Shown: positions 25,438 through 35,178, counted from the stretch's first letter. The stretch: DNA of 64,000 nucleotides from 62-47 sp044463945 (GCA_044463945.1 JBIQLW010000005.1:1-64000); one strand, 5' to 3'. Notes: generated by a model from the letters alone, not told the origin. Made by a program: numbers and translations.

Positions 25438-27339
25438 ATGAATCCCTTTCGCTCCGCCAAGGTCATCGAAGGTCGCAGTGCGGCAGCGGCGCGTTCGCTC
25501 TGGCGCGCCACCGGCATGACGGAGAAGGATTTTGGCAGACCGATCATCGCGATCGCAAACTCGTTCACCCAGTTCGTGCCGGGCCACGTTCACCTCAAGG
25601 ACCTGGGCCAACTGGTGGCTGGGGAGATTGCCCGTGCCGGCGGCGTCGGACGCGAGTTCAATACCATCGCGGTGGACGACGGCATCGCGGCGGGCCATGA
25701 CGGAATGCTGTACTCGTTGCCGTCGCGCGATCTGATCGCAGATTCGATCGAGTATATGGTCAACGCGCATTGCGCCGATGCGCTGGTCTGCATCTCGAAC
25801 TGCGACAAGATCACGCCGGGAATGTTGAATGCTGCGCTGCGGCTGAATATCCCGGCTGTTTTCGTATCCGGCGGCCCGATGGAAGCCGGCCGCGTCTCTC
25901 GCGGGCGTTCGGATGAGCGCGTCAGCGTGGTGGAATCCTATGTGGCGATGAGCCGGCCGGGTATCACGTCCGGCGAGGCGCTGGAGTATGAGGCCAATGC
26001 CTGCCCCACCTGCGGCTCGTGCTCGGGCATGTTTACCGCGAATTCGATGAACTGCCTGACGGAGGCGCTCGGCCTGGCGCTGCCGGGCAACGGATCGTTG
26101 CTGGCGACCCACGCCGATCGTGCCGATCTGTTCCGCGAGGCGGGCCGCCTGATCGTCACGCTTGCGCGACGCTTCTACCAGGACAAGGACGCATCGGTCC
26201 TGCCGCGCAATATCGCCTCGCGCGCCGCGTTCGAGAATGCCATGCGGATGGACGTGGCGATGGGGGCTTCGACCAACACTATCCTTCATTTGCTGGCGGC
26301 CGCGCGCGAGGCAAAAGTCGATTTTACGCTTGCCGATATCGATCGCGTGAGCCGCGATACGCCACACCTTTGCAAGGTCTCGCCGTCAACGGCGAAATAC
26401 TTCATGGAGGATGTCCATCGCGCCGGCGGCGTTTATGGCATTCTTGGAGAGCTTGACCGCCTCGGGTTGATCGATGGGAGCGTCGGGAGCGTTCATTCTC
26501 CGACGCTGGCGGATGCGCTCGACCGCTGGGATATACGCCGTAGCCCGGACGAGGCGGTTCGTCGCTTTTATGCCGCGGCCCCCGGTCATGTCCGCACCAG
26601 TCAGGCTTTCTCACAGCAGCGGCGTTTTCAGGATCTCGACATCGACAGGGCGTCCGGCTGTGTCCGCGACGGCGCCAACGCCTATTCCCGCGACGGGGGA
26701 TTGGCCGTGCTGTACGGGAATCTGGCAGAAGAAGGCTGCGTGATCAAATCAGGCGGCGTGCCGCCCGGCCTGCATCAATTCAGTGGACCCGCGGTCGTGT
26801 TCGAGAGCGAGAACGATGTGCGGATCGCGATCGAGAACGGCGCCGTGAAACCCGGAGACGCCGTCGTCGTGCGTTATGAAGGTCCGCGCGGCGGACCCGG
26901 AATGCAGGAGATGTCCAAGCCCGCGGTCGTCCTTGCCGCACAGGGACTGCAAACCAGTTGCGCCCTGATAACGGACGGCCGTTTCTCCGGAGCGAATTCA
27001 GGGCTGGTGATCGGCCATGTCTCGCCCGAAGCGGCGGCAGGCGGCGTGATCGGCCTTGTCGAGGATGGCGACTGGATCGATATCGATCTGGCCGCGCGGA
27101 CAATCGTGTTGCGGGTCGATGCGCAGACGCTTGCCAAGAGACGCGAGCAGATGGCGGAACGGGGCGATGCGGCATGGAAGCCGAGAGAGGCGCGGGAACG
27201 CGCCATCAGCCAGACGCTGCGCATCTATGGAGCGCTTGCGACCTCGGCGTCGACCGGCGCCGTCCGCGATGAAACCCGGCTTCGTCTGCTGGAGGGCCTG
27301 AGCGCCGTGCCGGCCGCGACCCGCGCCGCAAGCCGCTGA
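25438..27339 (+). CDS. IlvD/Edd-family dehydratase, first copy
   Basis: A 633-residue iron-sulfur dehydratase closely resembling IlvD, which converts 2,3-dihydroxyacids to 2-oxoacids. Cluster and metal motifs are SNCDKITPGM, NACPTCGSCSGMFTANSMNC and GGPGMQEM. ATG 25438 (MNPFRSAKVIEGRSAAAARS) is 10 bases after the preceding stop. The loop before the NACPTC motif (RSDERVSVVESYVAMSRPGI) differs from the second copy at 36004, which looks more like housekeeping IlvD. Its place with hydroxyacid dehydrogenases suggests a catabolic dihydroxyacid or sugar acid rather than a valine precursor. Confidence 0.9.
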   Translation: MNPFRSAKVIEGRSAAAARSLWRATGMTEKDFGRPIIAIANSFTQFVPGHVHLKDLGQLVAGEIARAGGVGREFNTIAVDDGIAAGHDGMLYSLPSRDLIADSIEYMVNAHCADALVCISNCDKITPGMLNAALRLNIPAVFVSGGPMEAGRVSRGRSDERVSVVESYVAMSRPGITSGEALEYEANACPTCGSCSGMFTANSMNCLTEALGLALPGNGSLLATHADRADLFREAGRLIVTLARRFYQDKDASVLPRNIASRAAFENAMRMDVAMGASTNTILHLLAAAREAKVDFTLADIDRVSRDTPHLCKVSPSTAKYFMEDVHRAGGVYGILGELDRLGLIDGSVGSVHSPTLADALDRWDIRRSPDEAVRRFYAAAPGHVRTSQAFSQQRRFQDLDIDRASGCVRDGANAYSRDGGLAVLYGNLAEEGCVIKSGGVPPGLHQFSGPAVVFESENDVRIAIENGAVKPGDAVVVRYEGPRGGPGMQEMSKPAVVLAAQGLQTSCALITDGRFSGANSGLVIGHVSPEAAAGGVIGLVEDGDWIDIDLAARTIVLRVDAQTLAKRREQMAERGDAAWKPREARERAISQTLRIYGALATSASTGAVRDETRLRLLEGLSAVPAATRAASR

Positions 27340-27380
27340 TTTGACGGGTGGGGCCGGCCCGTCACGGCGGCGACGAATTT

Positions 27381-27396
27381 TCGTCGATTCCGACGA
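27381..27396. promoter_or_regulatory. Island operator, copy 2 (TCGTCG-ATTC-CGACGA)
   Basis: The repeat lies 80-95 bases upstream of the livG-like start. A possible -10, TAGACT, begins at 27420, about 31 bases from the repeat centre, the same distance as at copy 1. A second overlapping inverted repeat (CGACGA-ATTT-TCGTCG, 27371-27386) shares its left arm. Confidence 0.7.
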
Positions 27397-27475
27397 TACC
27401 ACGTCGGCCTTCCCCCTTTTAGACTAAACAAAAAACATAAGATGCAAGGCAGGTCCAAGAGAGCGCTCTGAAAGA

Positions 27476-28252
27476 ATGTCCGTTTCGTCACCCCTTCTGG
27501 GAATAACCAATCTCGGTGTCCACTTCGGTGGCATCGTTGCGCTCGACAACGTGTCCTTTGAGGTTGCGCAGGGTTCGATCTGTGGTCTGATCGGCCCCAA
27601 CGGCGCCGGCAAGACGACGCTTTTCAACTGCCTGAGCCGGCTCTATCAGCCGTCCGGCGGGCAGATCGCGTTTGACGGACGGGATCTGTTGTCACTCGAT
27701 GTCCATCAGATCGCATCGGCCGGAATCGGCCGAACGTTCCAGAACGTGGCGCTGTTCGATACGCTGACGGTCCGCGAAAATATCATGCTGGGCGGCCACT
27801 CCCAGACCCACAGCGGATTCCTGGCCAACGCTTTCATGCTGCCGCGAGTCAAGATCGAGGAGGATATGCTGCATCAGCGTGCCTCCGAGGCGGCACGGAT
27901 CGCCGGGCTTGAAGGGCGCGGTGAGCAGATCGTCGCCGATTTGCCGTTCGGATTCCGCAAGCGGGTCGAACTGGCGCGCGCCTTGATGGCAAATCCGAAA
28001 CTTCTTCTGCTCGACGAGCCGGCGGCGGGGCTCAATCACGAGGAGCTTATCGGTTTGCAGGAGTTGATCCGCAAGCTGCGTGGCGACCTCGATCTGACGG
28101 TCCTGCTTGTCGAACATCACATGCAGATCGTGATGTCCCTGTCCGACAAGGTGGTCGCATTGAACTTCGGTCGCAAGATCGCCGATGGATCGCCCAAGGA
28201 GGTGCAGGAGAATCCGGACGTTATCGAAGCCTACCTGGGAGCGACAGAGTGA
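27476..28252 (+). CDS. livG: Branched-chain amino acid-type ABC transporter ATPase (LivG-like)
   Basis: A 258-residue ATPase of the HAAT family importers, which carry branched-chain amino acids but also aromatic and other organic acids. Walker A is GPNGAGKTT, and LLLDEPAAGLNHEE is the Walker B region. The long insertion after the Q-loop, typical of LivG, is present. It is the first of four translationally coupled genes livG-F-H-M, with the binding protein following. Context points to a hydroxy- or oxo-acid as cargo. Confidence 0.9.
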   Translation: MSVSSPLLGITNLGVHFGGIVALDNVSFEVAQGSICGLIGPNGAGKTTLFNCLSRLYQPSGGQIAFDGRDLLSLDVHQIASAGIGRTFQNVALFDTLTVRENIMLGGHSQTHSGFLANAFMLPRVKIEEDMLHQRASEAARIAGLEGRGEQIVADLPFGFRKRVELARALMANPKLLLLDEPAAGLNHEELIGLQELIRKLRGDLDLTVLLVEHHMQIVMSLSDKVVALNFGRKIADGSPKEVQENPDVIEAYLGATE

Positions 28253-28965
28253 CAGCCCCCCTGCTTCAGGTGCAACAGCTCGATGCCATGTACGGCAAAA
28301 CGCAGGTGTTGCATTCGATCGATTTCGCGATTGAGAGCGGACATATCACCGCCGTTCTCGGCGCTAACGGCGCCGGCAAGACCACCACGCTGAGGGCCAT
28401 CAGCGGAATGGTGAAAACGCGCGGGAAGATCGTTCTGGACGGGCGGCAGATCGACAACCGCAAGACCGAGTCGATCACGCGCATGGGCGTCGCGCATGTT
28501 CCCGACAGCCGCGGGACGTTCATCGATCTCACGGTCGAGGAAAATCTGCGCATGGGAGCCTATGTCCGTCGCGATCGTGATCGCGTCGCTCAGGACTTCG
28601 ATATGGTCTACGGCTATTTCCCCAAGCTCGCGGAGCGCCGCAAGCAGCAGGCCGGGACCTTGTCCGGCGGTGAGCAGCAGATGCTGGCGATCAGCCGGGC
28701 ACTGATGCTCCGCCCTAAGCTGCTATTGCTGGACGAGCCGTCGTTCGGGCTCGCCCCGCTCGTCGTTCGTGAGATTTTCGCCATCATGCGGCGTATCAAC
28801 GAACATGAGAAAGTCAGCATGCTGCTCGTTGAGCAGAACGCCAATCTTGCGCTGGATCTCGCCCACCATGCCTATCTGCTCGAATCGGGGCGGGTGAAAA
28901 TGTCGGGGGAGGCCAGTTCGATCAAGAGCGATGAGTCGATCCGCCGTTCCTATCTGGGTTATTGA
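28249..28965 (+). CDS. livF: Branched-chain amino acid-type ABC transporter ATPase (LivF-like)
   Basis: A 238-residue second ATPase of the importer. Walker A is GANGAGKTT, the signature is LSGGEQQMLAI, and LLLDEPSFGLAP follows. The GTG start overlaps the livG stop by 4 bases (GTGA). It pairs with LivG to drive the two permeases. Length is normal for LivF. Confidence 0.9.
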   Translation: MTAPLLQVQQLDAMYGKTQVLHSIDFAIESGHITAVLGANGAGKTTTLRAISGMVKTRGKIVLDGRQIDNRKTESITRMGVAHVPDSRGTFIDLTVEENLRMGAYVRRDRDRVAQDFDMVYGYFPKLAERRKQQAGTLSGGEQQMLAISRALMLRPKLLLLDEPSFGLAPLVVREIFAIMRRINEHEKVSMLLVEQNANLALDLAHHAYLLESGRVKMSGEASSIKSDESIRRSYLGY

Positions 28966-28967
28966 TC

Positions 28968-29840
28968 ATGCAAACGTTGATCCACCAAATCGTTGCGGGT
29001 CTGGCGACAGGTTGCATCTATGCCAGCATCGCCTTGGCCATCTCGATGGTCCACCAGTCAACGCATCAGCTCAATTTCGCCCAGGGCGAGATGGCGATGT
29101 TTTCGACCTTCATCGCATGGGCGCTGATGCAGGCGGGCCTGTCCTATTTCTCCGCCTTCGCGTTGACCGTCGTCGTGTCATTCGCGATGGGAATGCTGAT
29201 CGAGCGCTTCATCATCCGGCCCGTCGGGAAAACATCGATGCTATCGATGGTTGTCGTGGTGATCGGGCTTCTCCTCGTTTGCAACAGTTCGGCCGGCTGG
29301 ATCTGGGGCTATGACGTGCGGCCGTTCCCGAGCCCGTTCCCCGATGACATGCGGCTGCTCGGAGGGTACGTCACCGCGCATGAAGCCGGCTCTTTCTGCA
29401 TCACGATGACGATGCTGATCGCGTTGTACCTGTTCTTCCGCTTCACGCCGCTTGGGCTGGCGATGCGGGCCGCCGCGCAGAACCCGGTTTCCAGCAGGCT
29501 GGTCGGTGTTCGTGTCGATCTTCTTTTCGGGGTTGGCTGGGGGCTTGCGGCCGCCATCGGGGCGGTCGCGGGAATCACCGTCGCTCACGTCCTTTTCCTT
29601 GACGTGAACATGATGGCGGGGGCCGTCCTGTACGGATTTGCGGCCGCGCTGGTCGGCGGGATCGACAATCCATGGGGGGCGATCGCCGGCGGCTTCCTGA
29701 TCGGCGTCGTCGAGAACCTTTTGGGCGCTTACGTCGTTGGCAACGACCTGAAACTGACCGTAGCGCTTTTGATTATCGTCGGCGTGCTGACGTTCAAGCC
29801 GGCTGGGATCTTCGGAGTCCAGCGCGTGCGGAGGGTGTGA
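28968..29840 (+). CDS. livH: Branched-chain amino acid-type ABC permease (LivH-like)
   Basis: A 290-residue inner-membrane permease with about eight hydrophobic segments. The N-terminal GLATGCIYASIALAISM and GEMAMFSTFIAW segments are typical of LivH. ATG 28968 is 2 bases after the livF stop; a TTG at 28962 would add two residues. The end overlaps the livM start by one base (TGATG). Confidence 0.9.
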   Translation: MQTLIHQIVAGLATGCIYASIALAISMVHQSTHQLNFAQGEMAMFSTFIAWALMQAGLSYFSAFALTVVVSFAMGMLIERFIIRPVGKTSMLSMVVVVIGLLLVCNSSAGWIWGYDVRPFPSPFPDDMRLLGGYVTAHEAGSFCITMTMLIALYLFFRFTPLGLAMRAAAQNPVSSRLVGVRVDLLFGVGWGLAAAIGAVAGITVAHVLFLDVNMMAGAVLYGFAAALVGGIDNPWGAIAGGFLIGVVENLLGAYVVGNDLKLTVALLIIVGVLTFKPAGIFGVQRVRRV

Positions 29841-30856
29841 TGGTTGATGTGGCCGATACGATGCCGGTCGCGGATGCCGGACACGCGAAGCGGGTCAGCT
29901 TCAGCGAAAAGTGGGTATGGCTGCCGGTTCTCGTCGCTGCGGTATGTCTGCCGTTCTTCGTAAGCGACTACCGGCTGTTTCAAGGCACCTTGACCCTGAA
30001 CTATGCGCTCGTTCTGTTCGGTCTGACGATCCTGACGGGATACAGCGGCCAGATCTCGCTCGGGCATGGCGCATTCTATGCTTTGGGCGCCTACATCACA
30101 GCCATCCTGATTACACGGTTTGACGTTCCCTATTGGGCGACGTTGCCGGTGTCGGCCATTGTCTGCCTCGTGGTCGGTTTTGTGTTCGGCCGCCCCGCTT
30201 TGCGTCTGGAGGGTCATTACCTCGCGCTTGCCACGTTTGCGCTTGCGGTCGCGACGCCGCAGTTCCTGAAGCACAAGGCGCTGCAACCCTACACGGGGGG
30301 CGTGGGAGGCATTCTGTTCACGAAGCCGGAAGCGCCGTTCGATCTCCCGATCTCCGCGGATGCCTGGATCTACTGGTTCACGCTGTTCGTCACCGCGATC
30401 CTGTTCTTGATCGGCCGCAACTTGTTGAAAGGCCGGATCGGGCGGGCGCTGCTGGCGATTCGCGATCATCCGACGGCGGCGCGCGCGATGGGGGTCGACA
30501 GCGCTTTCTTCAAGTCGATGGCCTTCGCGGTGAGTGCGCTGTTCGCCGGCGTTGCCGGTTCGCTGGGCGCGATATCAGTCCAGTTCGTGGCTCCGGACAG
30601 CTTCTATCCGCTGCTGTCGATCATGTTCCTGGTCGGAGCCGTGATCGGTGGGCTGCATTCATGGTGGGGACCGCTGTTTGGCGCGATGTTTCTCCAGTTC
30701 ATTCCCAACATCACCGACGACATGTCCAAGTCGGCGTCCTGGGCGATCTATGGCGTGCTGATGATCCTCAGTGTGTTTCTGATGAGGGACGGCATTGCCG
30801 GCGCCATAAACCGAGGATGGCGAATGCTCCGGCGAACGACGAAGGCCCGCGCCTGA
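29840..30856 (+). CDS. livM: Branched-chain amino acid-type ABC permease (LivM-like)
   Basis: A 338-residue multi-span inner-membrane protein, the second channel subunit of the importer. The conserved GYSGQISLGHGAFYALGAY segment of LivM is clear, as is RALLAIRDHPTAARAMGVD in the cytoplasmic loop. A hydrophilic N-terminus of about 30 residues precedes the first helix. The gene is translationally coupled to livH. Confidence 0.9.
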   Translation: MVDVADTMPVADAGHAKRVSFSEKWVWLPVLVAAVCLPFFVSDYRLFQGTLTLNYALVLFGLTILTGYSGQISLGHGAFYALGAYITAILITRFDVPYWATLPVSAIVCLVVGFVFGRPALRLEGHYLALATFALAVATPQFLKHKALQPYTGGVGGILFTKPEAPFDLPISADAWIYWFTLFVTAILFLIGRNLLKGRIGRALLAIRDHPTAARAMGVDSAFFKSMAFAVSALFAGVAGSLGAISVQFVAPDSFYPLLSIMFLVGAVIGGLHSWWGPLFGAMFLQFIPNITDDMSKSASWAIYGVLMILSVFLMRDGIAGAINRGWRMLRRTTKARA

Positions 30857-30922
30857 CAGGGCCGGCCGCGTGATGGACGACCGATTTCAATAGCTGAAAC
30901 GCTTGTAGCGAGGGAGGATCGT

Positions 30923-32128
30923 GTGAACAGAAAGATGACGGCGCTGACGGTGGTGCTTAGCCTGGCGTTTGGCGGGCAGGCATTCGCGCAGAAAAAATAT
31001 GCACCCGGGATTACCGACACAGAGATCAAGATCGGCCAGACCTCGCCATTGAGCGGACCGGCCTCCGCTTATGGCACGATTCCAAAAGTTCAGATGGCGT
31101 ATTTCAAGATGCTCAACGAGCAGGGGGGCGTCAACGGTCGCAAGATCAATTTGATCGCGCTGGACGATGCTTACAGCCCGCCGAAAACGGTGGAGCAGGT
31201 GCGCCGCCTCGTCGAGAAGGATCAGGTGGCGTTCATCTTCAACATCCTCGGCACGGCGCCGAACATCTCGGTTCGGAAGTATCTGAACGGCAAGAAAATT
31301 CCGCAGCTCTTCACGGCTGCCGGCGCCTCGACGTTCGGCAACTACAAGGAGTATCCGTGGACGATTGTTCTTCAGCCGTCCTACAAGGACGAAGCCAGGA
31401 TCTATGTGGAGTATCTGAAGAAGAACAAGCCGGACGCCAAGGTCGCGCTGTTCACCGGCAATGACGATGCCGGCAAGGACTATGTCGACGGCATCAAGGA
31501 AGCGATGGGGCCTGAGCTGGCCAAGAAGATGATCGTGGCGGAAGCCACGTTCGAATCGACCGATCCGACCGTCGACTCGCAGGTGATTTCGTTGCAGGCA
31601 TCCGGCGCGGACACGCTTTTCGTTCATGCGGTGTCGAAATGGGCGTCGATGACGATCCGCAAGGTTTACGACATCGGCTGGAAGCCGCTGTTCATCCTCT
31701 CGGCGACGGGCACGTCGGTGTCCGGCGTTCTGGCTCCCGCCGGCCTGGAGAAGGCAAAGGGCCTGATCACCGCGTACTATCTGAAGGATCCCAACGATCC
31801 TCAGTGGGCCAATGACCAGGGGTACAAGGACTGGCTCGCATTCATGAAGAAGTACTACCCCGAGGGGAGCACGGGCGACCAACTGAATGTCTACGGCTAC
31901 ACCATGGCCCAGGCGCTGGTGCAGACGCTCAAGCAGTGCGGGGACGATCTGTCGCGCGAGAACATCATGAAGCAGGCGGCCAATCTCGATATCTCTCTGC
32001 CCATGCTATTGCCGGGCATCAAGATCAAGACCGGACCGACCGACTACTACGGCGTCCAGGCTCAGCGGATGATGCGCTTCAACGGGCAGACCTGGGAACT
32101 GTTCGGCGATATCATCGGAGAGAACTAG
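30923..32128 (+). CDS. ABC transporter periplasmic substrate-binding protein (LivK-like)
   Basis: A 401-residue binding protein for the adjacent importer. A signal peptide covers about residues 1-23 (basic start, then ALTVVLSLAFGG, cleavage near AFAQ). The mature part opens ITDTEIKIGQTSPLSGPASAYG, a Peripla_BP_6 hallmark. GGGAGG precedes GTG 30923. A hairpin follows the stop. The ligand cannot be read from the sequence; the island's enzymes suggest an organic hydroxy- or oxo-acid rather than leucine. Confidence 0.9.
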   Translation: MNRKMTALTVVLSLAFGGQAFAQKKYAPGITDTEIKIGQTSPLSGPASAYGTIPKVQMAYFKMLNEQGGVNGRKINLIALDDAYSPPKTVEQVRRLVEKDQVAFIFNILGTAPNISVRKYLNGKKIPQLFTAAGASTFGNYKEYPWTIVLQPSYKDEARIYVEYLKKNKPDAKVALFTGNDDAGKDYVDGIKEAMGPELAKKMIVAEATFESTDPTVDSQVISLQASGADTLFVHAVSKWASMTIRKVYDIGWKPLFILSATGTSVSGVLAPAGLEKAKGLITAYYLKDPNDPQWANDQGYKDWLAFMKKYYPEGSTGDQLNVYGYTMAQALVQTLKQCGDDLSRENIMKQAANLDISLPMLLPGIKIKTGPTDYYGVQAQRMMRFNGQTWELFGDIIGEN

Positions 32129-32138
32129 ACCTTTCGCG

Positions 32139-32168
32139 GCGGCCGGCTTTGTTGAGAGAGCCGGCCGC
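32139..32168 (+). terminator. Hairpin after the importer operon
   Basis: A perfect 10-bp stem, GCGGCCGGCT with AGCCGGCCGC around a 10-base loop, starts 10 bases after the binding-protein stop. No T-tract follows, so it may act as an RNA 3-prime end stabiliser or a Rho-dependent site. Confidence 0.5.
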
Positions 32169-32185
32169 TGCGTCTATCGACTGAT

Positions 32186-32224
32186 TCAACCCCGAGCGCA
32201 TTCGCTTGCGCGGGGTTGATTTGT
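32186..32224 (+). terminator. Second hairpin with short T-run
   Basis: TCAACCCC and GGGGTTGA pair with an inner GCGC/GCGC extension and a two-base bulge, then TTTGT follows. It probably completes termination of the importer operon. It lies only 30 bases before the next start codon, so the downstream gene needs its own promoter or is read through. Confidence 0.45.
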
Positions 32225-32254
32225 ATGATTCCCCGGCTCCTGCTTGGCAAAGTC

Positions 32255-33412
32255 ATGGTCTCGTCGCTGCAACCCTCCACCATCGAAGATTATCGCGCGC
32301 TCGCACGCCAACGGCTGCCGCGCCAGTTGTTCGAGTTCGTCGATGGCGGATCGTTTGCCGAGGAGACGCTCGCCGCGAACCGGCGTGGCTTTGCAAACGT
32401 GCATCTTCGCCAGCGGGTGCTTCGTGGCGGCGGTGACATCGATCTTGCGACGAGCGTGCTTGGCGAGCGGTGGGCGATGCCGGTTGGCCTTGCGCCGGTC
32501 GGTCTTGCCGGCTTGATGCGGCGGCGCGGCGAGGTGCAGGCTCTTAAGGCCGCCCAGCAAGCCGGCGTCCAGTTCTGCCTCAGCACGGCGGCCCTGTGCT
32601 CGATCGAGGAAGTCAAGGCGGCCTCGGTGTCGCCGTTCTGGTTCCAGCTTTACGTGATGCGGGATCGCGGCTTTGTTTCCGAGTTGATCGCGCGCGCCAG
32701 GCGGGCGGGCTGCACGGCATTGGTGCTGACCGTTGATCTCGCGGTCGGCGGGTTGCGTCACCGTGATGTGCAGACGGGCATGACCGGAGGTCTTTCGACG
32801 TTCGGGAATGCGCGGGTGGCGCTTGATTATGCGCGGCGTCCCGGCTGGCTGTGGGATGTGGCGCTGCAAGGCCGTCCGCACCTGTTCGGCAACCTTGCGG
32901 CCGCCATACCAGATGCGAAGCGGCTAAGCGATTTCTACGAATTCGCGGCGAAGAACTGGTGCCCGACCATGGATTGGGACGATGTCGAGTGGATTCGCGC
33001 GCAATGGGATGGCCCTCTGATTCTCAAGGGTATCCTCGATCCTGAGGACGCGGCGCTGGCGGTCCGGGCCGGGGTGCAGGCCATCGTCGTCTCCAACCAC
33101 GGTGGCCGTCAACTTGACGGCGTATCGTCGACGATCGATGCGCTGCCGGCGCTGGTCGACACGATCGAGGGGCGCGCCGAAATCCTTCTCGACGGCGGCG
33201 TGCGCAATGGTATCGACGTGGTGCGTGCGGTGGCGCTCGGCGCCAAGGCCTGTCTTGTCGGTCGGCCGTGGGCGCTGGCATTGGCGGCGTCGGGAGAGCC
33301 CGGCGTGGCCCGCATGTTGAGCACCTTCAAGCGCGAGCTTGAGACTGTGCTGGCGCTGTCCGGTCTGAGGTCCGTCGATCAGATCGACAGAACCACGCTC
33401 GCGGCTTCTTGA
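32255..33412 (+). CDS. FMN-dependent L-2-hydroxyacid dehydrogenase (LldD family)
   Basis: A 385-residue TIM-barrel flavoprotein oxidising L-2-hydroxyacids (lactate, mandelate or similar). Motifs include STIEDYRALARQRLP at the start, PVGLAPVGLAGLMRRRGE, and the active-site signature SNHGGRQLDG near residue 285. The start is uncertain: ATG 32255 fits the family, and ATG 32225 would add ten residues. With the two D-specific enzymes at 23086 and 24477 it lets both enantiomers reach the 2-oxoacid. Confidence 0.88.
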   Translation: MVSSLQPSTIEDYRALARQRLPRQLFEFVDGGSFAEETLAANRRGFANVHLRQRVLRGGGDIDLATSVLGERWAMPVGLAPVGLAGLMRRRGEVQALKAAQQAGVQFCLSTAALCSIEEVKAASVSPFWFQLYVMRDRGFVSELIARARRAGCTALVLTVDLAVGGLRHRDVQTGMTGGLSTFGNARVALDYARRPGWLWDVALQGRPHLFGNLAAAIPDAKRLSDFYEFAAKNWCPTMDWDDVEWIRAQWDGPLILKGILDPEDAALAVRAGVQAIVVSNHGGRQLDGVSSTIDALPALVDTIEGRAEILLDGGVRNGIDVVRAVALGAKACLVGRPWALALAASGEPGVARMLSTFKRELETVLALSGLRSVDQIDRTTLAAS

Positions 33413-33427
33413 GCGGAGGAGCCGGCT

Positions 33428-34399
33428 GTGTCATTCGCGATACGAGTGCATCGGACCGGCGGCCCGGACGTCATGCGGTGGGAGCCGGTCGAAGTGCCGG
33501 CGCCGGGGCCGCGGCAGGTTCGGCTGCGTCATACGGCGATCGGCTTGAATTTTCTCGATACCTACTTTCGATCCGGCCTCTATCCGCTGCCTCTGCCGTT
33601 CACGCCCGGCGCCGAAGCCGCGGGCGTGGTCGAGGCCGTGGGGTCCGAGGTATCGGAGTTCTCGTGCGGCGATCGCGTCGCCTATGCCGGAAGTACGGGC
33701 GCCTATGCCGAGCAGCGCGTGATCGATGCCGATGCACTGGTCAGGTTGCCGGACGGGATCGATGACAGGACGGCCGCCGCCGTGCTGCTTCAGGGCGTCA
33801 CGGCGCGCTTTCTCATCAAGGAGGTCCGGCCGGTCACGGACGGCGAGTTCGTTCTGGTCCATGCCGCCGCCGGCGGCGTCGGCAGCCTGTTGTGCCAGTG
33901 GGCGCGAGCGCTCGGGGCGCGGCCGATCGGCACGGTGTCGTCACCGGCCAAGGCCGAGATCGCCGCGTGGAACGGCTGCGAGCACGTCATCATCACGACC
34001 GAGGAAGATTTCGCAGCCCGCGTGGACGAGATCACGGCCGGGCGAAAGCTTGGCGTGGTGTTCGATTCGGTCGGCCGCGATACATTCGCCGGGTCGCTCG
34101 ATTGCCTTCGCCCGCGGGGAATGATGGTGGTGTTCGGTCAGTCTTCCGGCGTCATCGATCCGTTGGAAATCAATCTGCTGGCGCGCAAGGGGTCGCTGGT
34201 CCTGACGCGGCCGGTGATGCCGGATTTCGTCGGGACGAAAGAGCAGATGGCGGAGGCCGCCGCCGATCTGTTCGACGCCATTCAAAAGGGAATGCTGAGG
34301 GTCCGGATCGGACAAGTGAGACCATTGACGGAAGTCGCCGATGCCCACCGTGACCTTGAGAGCCGCCGAACCATCGGCGCCACGGTCCTGACGCTGTAG
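33428..34399 (+). CDS. Zinc-independent quinone oxidoreductase (MDR superfamily)
   Basis: A 323-residue NADPH-dependent quinone or enone reductase. The N-terminal GroES-like part includes FTPGAEAAGVVEAVG. The nucleotide-binding motif is HAAAGGVGSLLCQWA. No structural zinc cysteine cluster is seen. GGAGGA precedes GTG 33428, 15 bases after the previous stop, so it is co-transcribed with the LldD-like gene. It ends 6 bases from the end of the convergent broken crotonase. Function in the island may be reduction of an alpha,beta-unsaturated intermediate. Confidence 0.88.
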   Translation: MSFAIRVHRTGGPDVMRWEPVEVPAPGPRQVRLRHTAIGLNFLDTYFRSGLYPLPLPFTPGAEAAGVVEAVGSEVSEFSCGDRVAYAGSTGAYAEQRVIDADALVRLPDGIDDRTAAAVLLQGVTARFLIKEVRPVTDGEFVLVHAAAGGVGSLLCQWARALGARPIGTVSSPAKAEIAAWNGCEHVIITTEEDFAARVDEITAGRKLGVVFDSVGRDTFAGSLDCLRPRGMMVVFGQSSGVIDPLEINLLARKGSLVLTRPVMPDFVGTKEQMAEAAADLFDAIQKGMLRVRIGQVRPLTEVADAHRDLESRRTIGATVLTL

Positions 34400-34405
34400 G
34401 CCGGA

Positions 34406-35178
34406 TCAGCGTCGCGGCGCGGTCTTCTTCGGATCGGTCTCGAACGCCGATGACGCGGCGCCAGCCGCCCACGCAGCGGATCGCTGCTTTTCCAGAGCCA
34501 GCCCTTCCGCGAAGCTGACCTTCAGGCCGTCATCGATCAGCCGCTTGTAGCGATCAGCATATCGGGACGCGCGTCCAGCATCTGACGCGCCAGTGCGAGC
34601 GACTGGGGCAGGAGATCGTCCGGCTCGACCACACGATTGACGAGGCCCCATGCCAGCGCCTCGCCCGCATCGAGAAAGCGGCCGGTCAGCGACAGTTCCT
34701 TGGCCCGGAGCGGGCCGATGAGGCGAGGCAAGCGCTGCGACAGGCCCCACCCCGGAAGAACCCCGACCCGGACATGCGTGTCGGCGAAGCGCGCTCGTGT
34801 CGATGCGATCAGGACGTCGCAGGCGAGCGCCAGCTCAAACCCGCCGGTCATGGCGACGCCATTGATCGCGCCGATCACCGGGCCGGAAAATCGTGCCATG
34901 GCGGCGAGCGGATCGTCGGACGGTCGAGGGACGACGAGGCTTGCCGCATCGGGGTGGCTGCCGATCTCCTTCAGGTCAAGGCCGGCGGAGAAGGCTTTGC
35001 CCGCGCCGGTCAGGATCACCACCCGCACATCCGGGTCGTCTTCAAGAGCATCGAAGGTTGTGACCAGCGCGCGTCGCAGTTCCAGCGACATTGCATTCAT
35101 CGCCGACGGTCTGCTGAGAATCAGGAGGCAGCAGCCAGGAAAGGGCCGCTCCTCGATCAGGACGTTCGAACGGGTCAT
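34406..35178 (-). pseudogene. Enoyl-CoA hydratase-like gene broken by a 1-base deletion
   Basis: The gene starts ATG 35178 and runs normally through residue about 209 (RQMLDARPDMLI). The frame is then lost near 34551-34554 and hits a stop after ATSG. The rest of a normal crotonase C-terminus (RYKRLIDDGLKVSFAEGLAL, then EKQRSAAW) is intact in the next frame to a stop at 34406. The total, 773 bases, is one short of 258 codons, so a single deleted base explains it. The first crotonase Glu is present (GGFELALACD) but the second position is Val. It is the last gene of the leftward island operon, overlapping the previous stop by 4 bases. A sequencing error is the main alternative. Confidence 0.85.
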
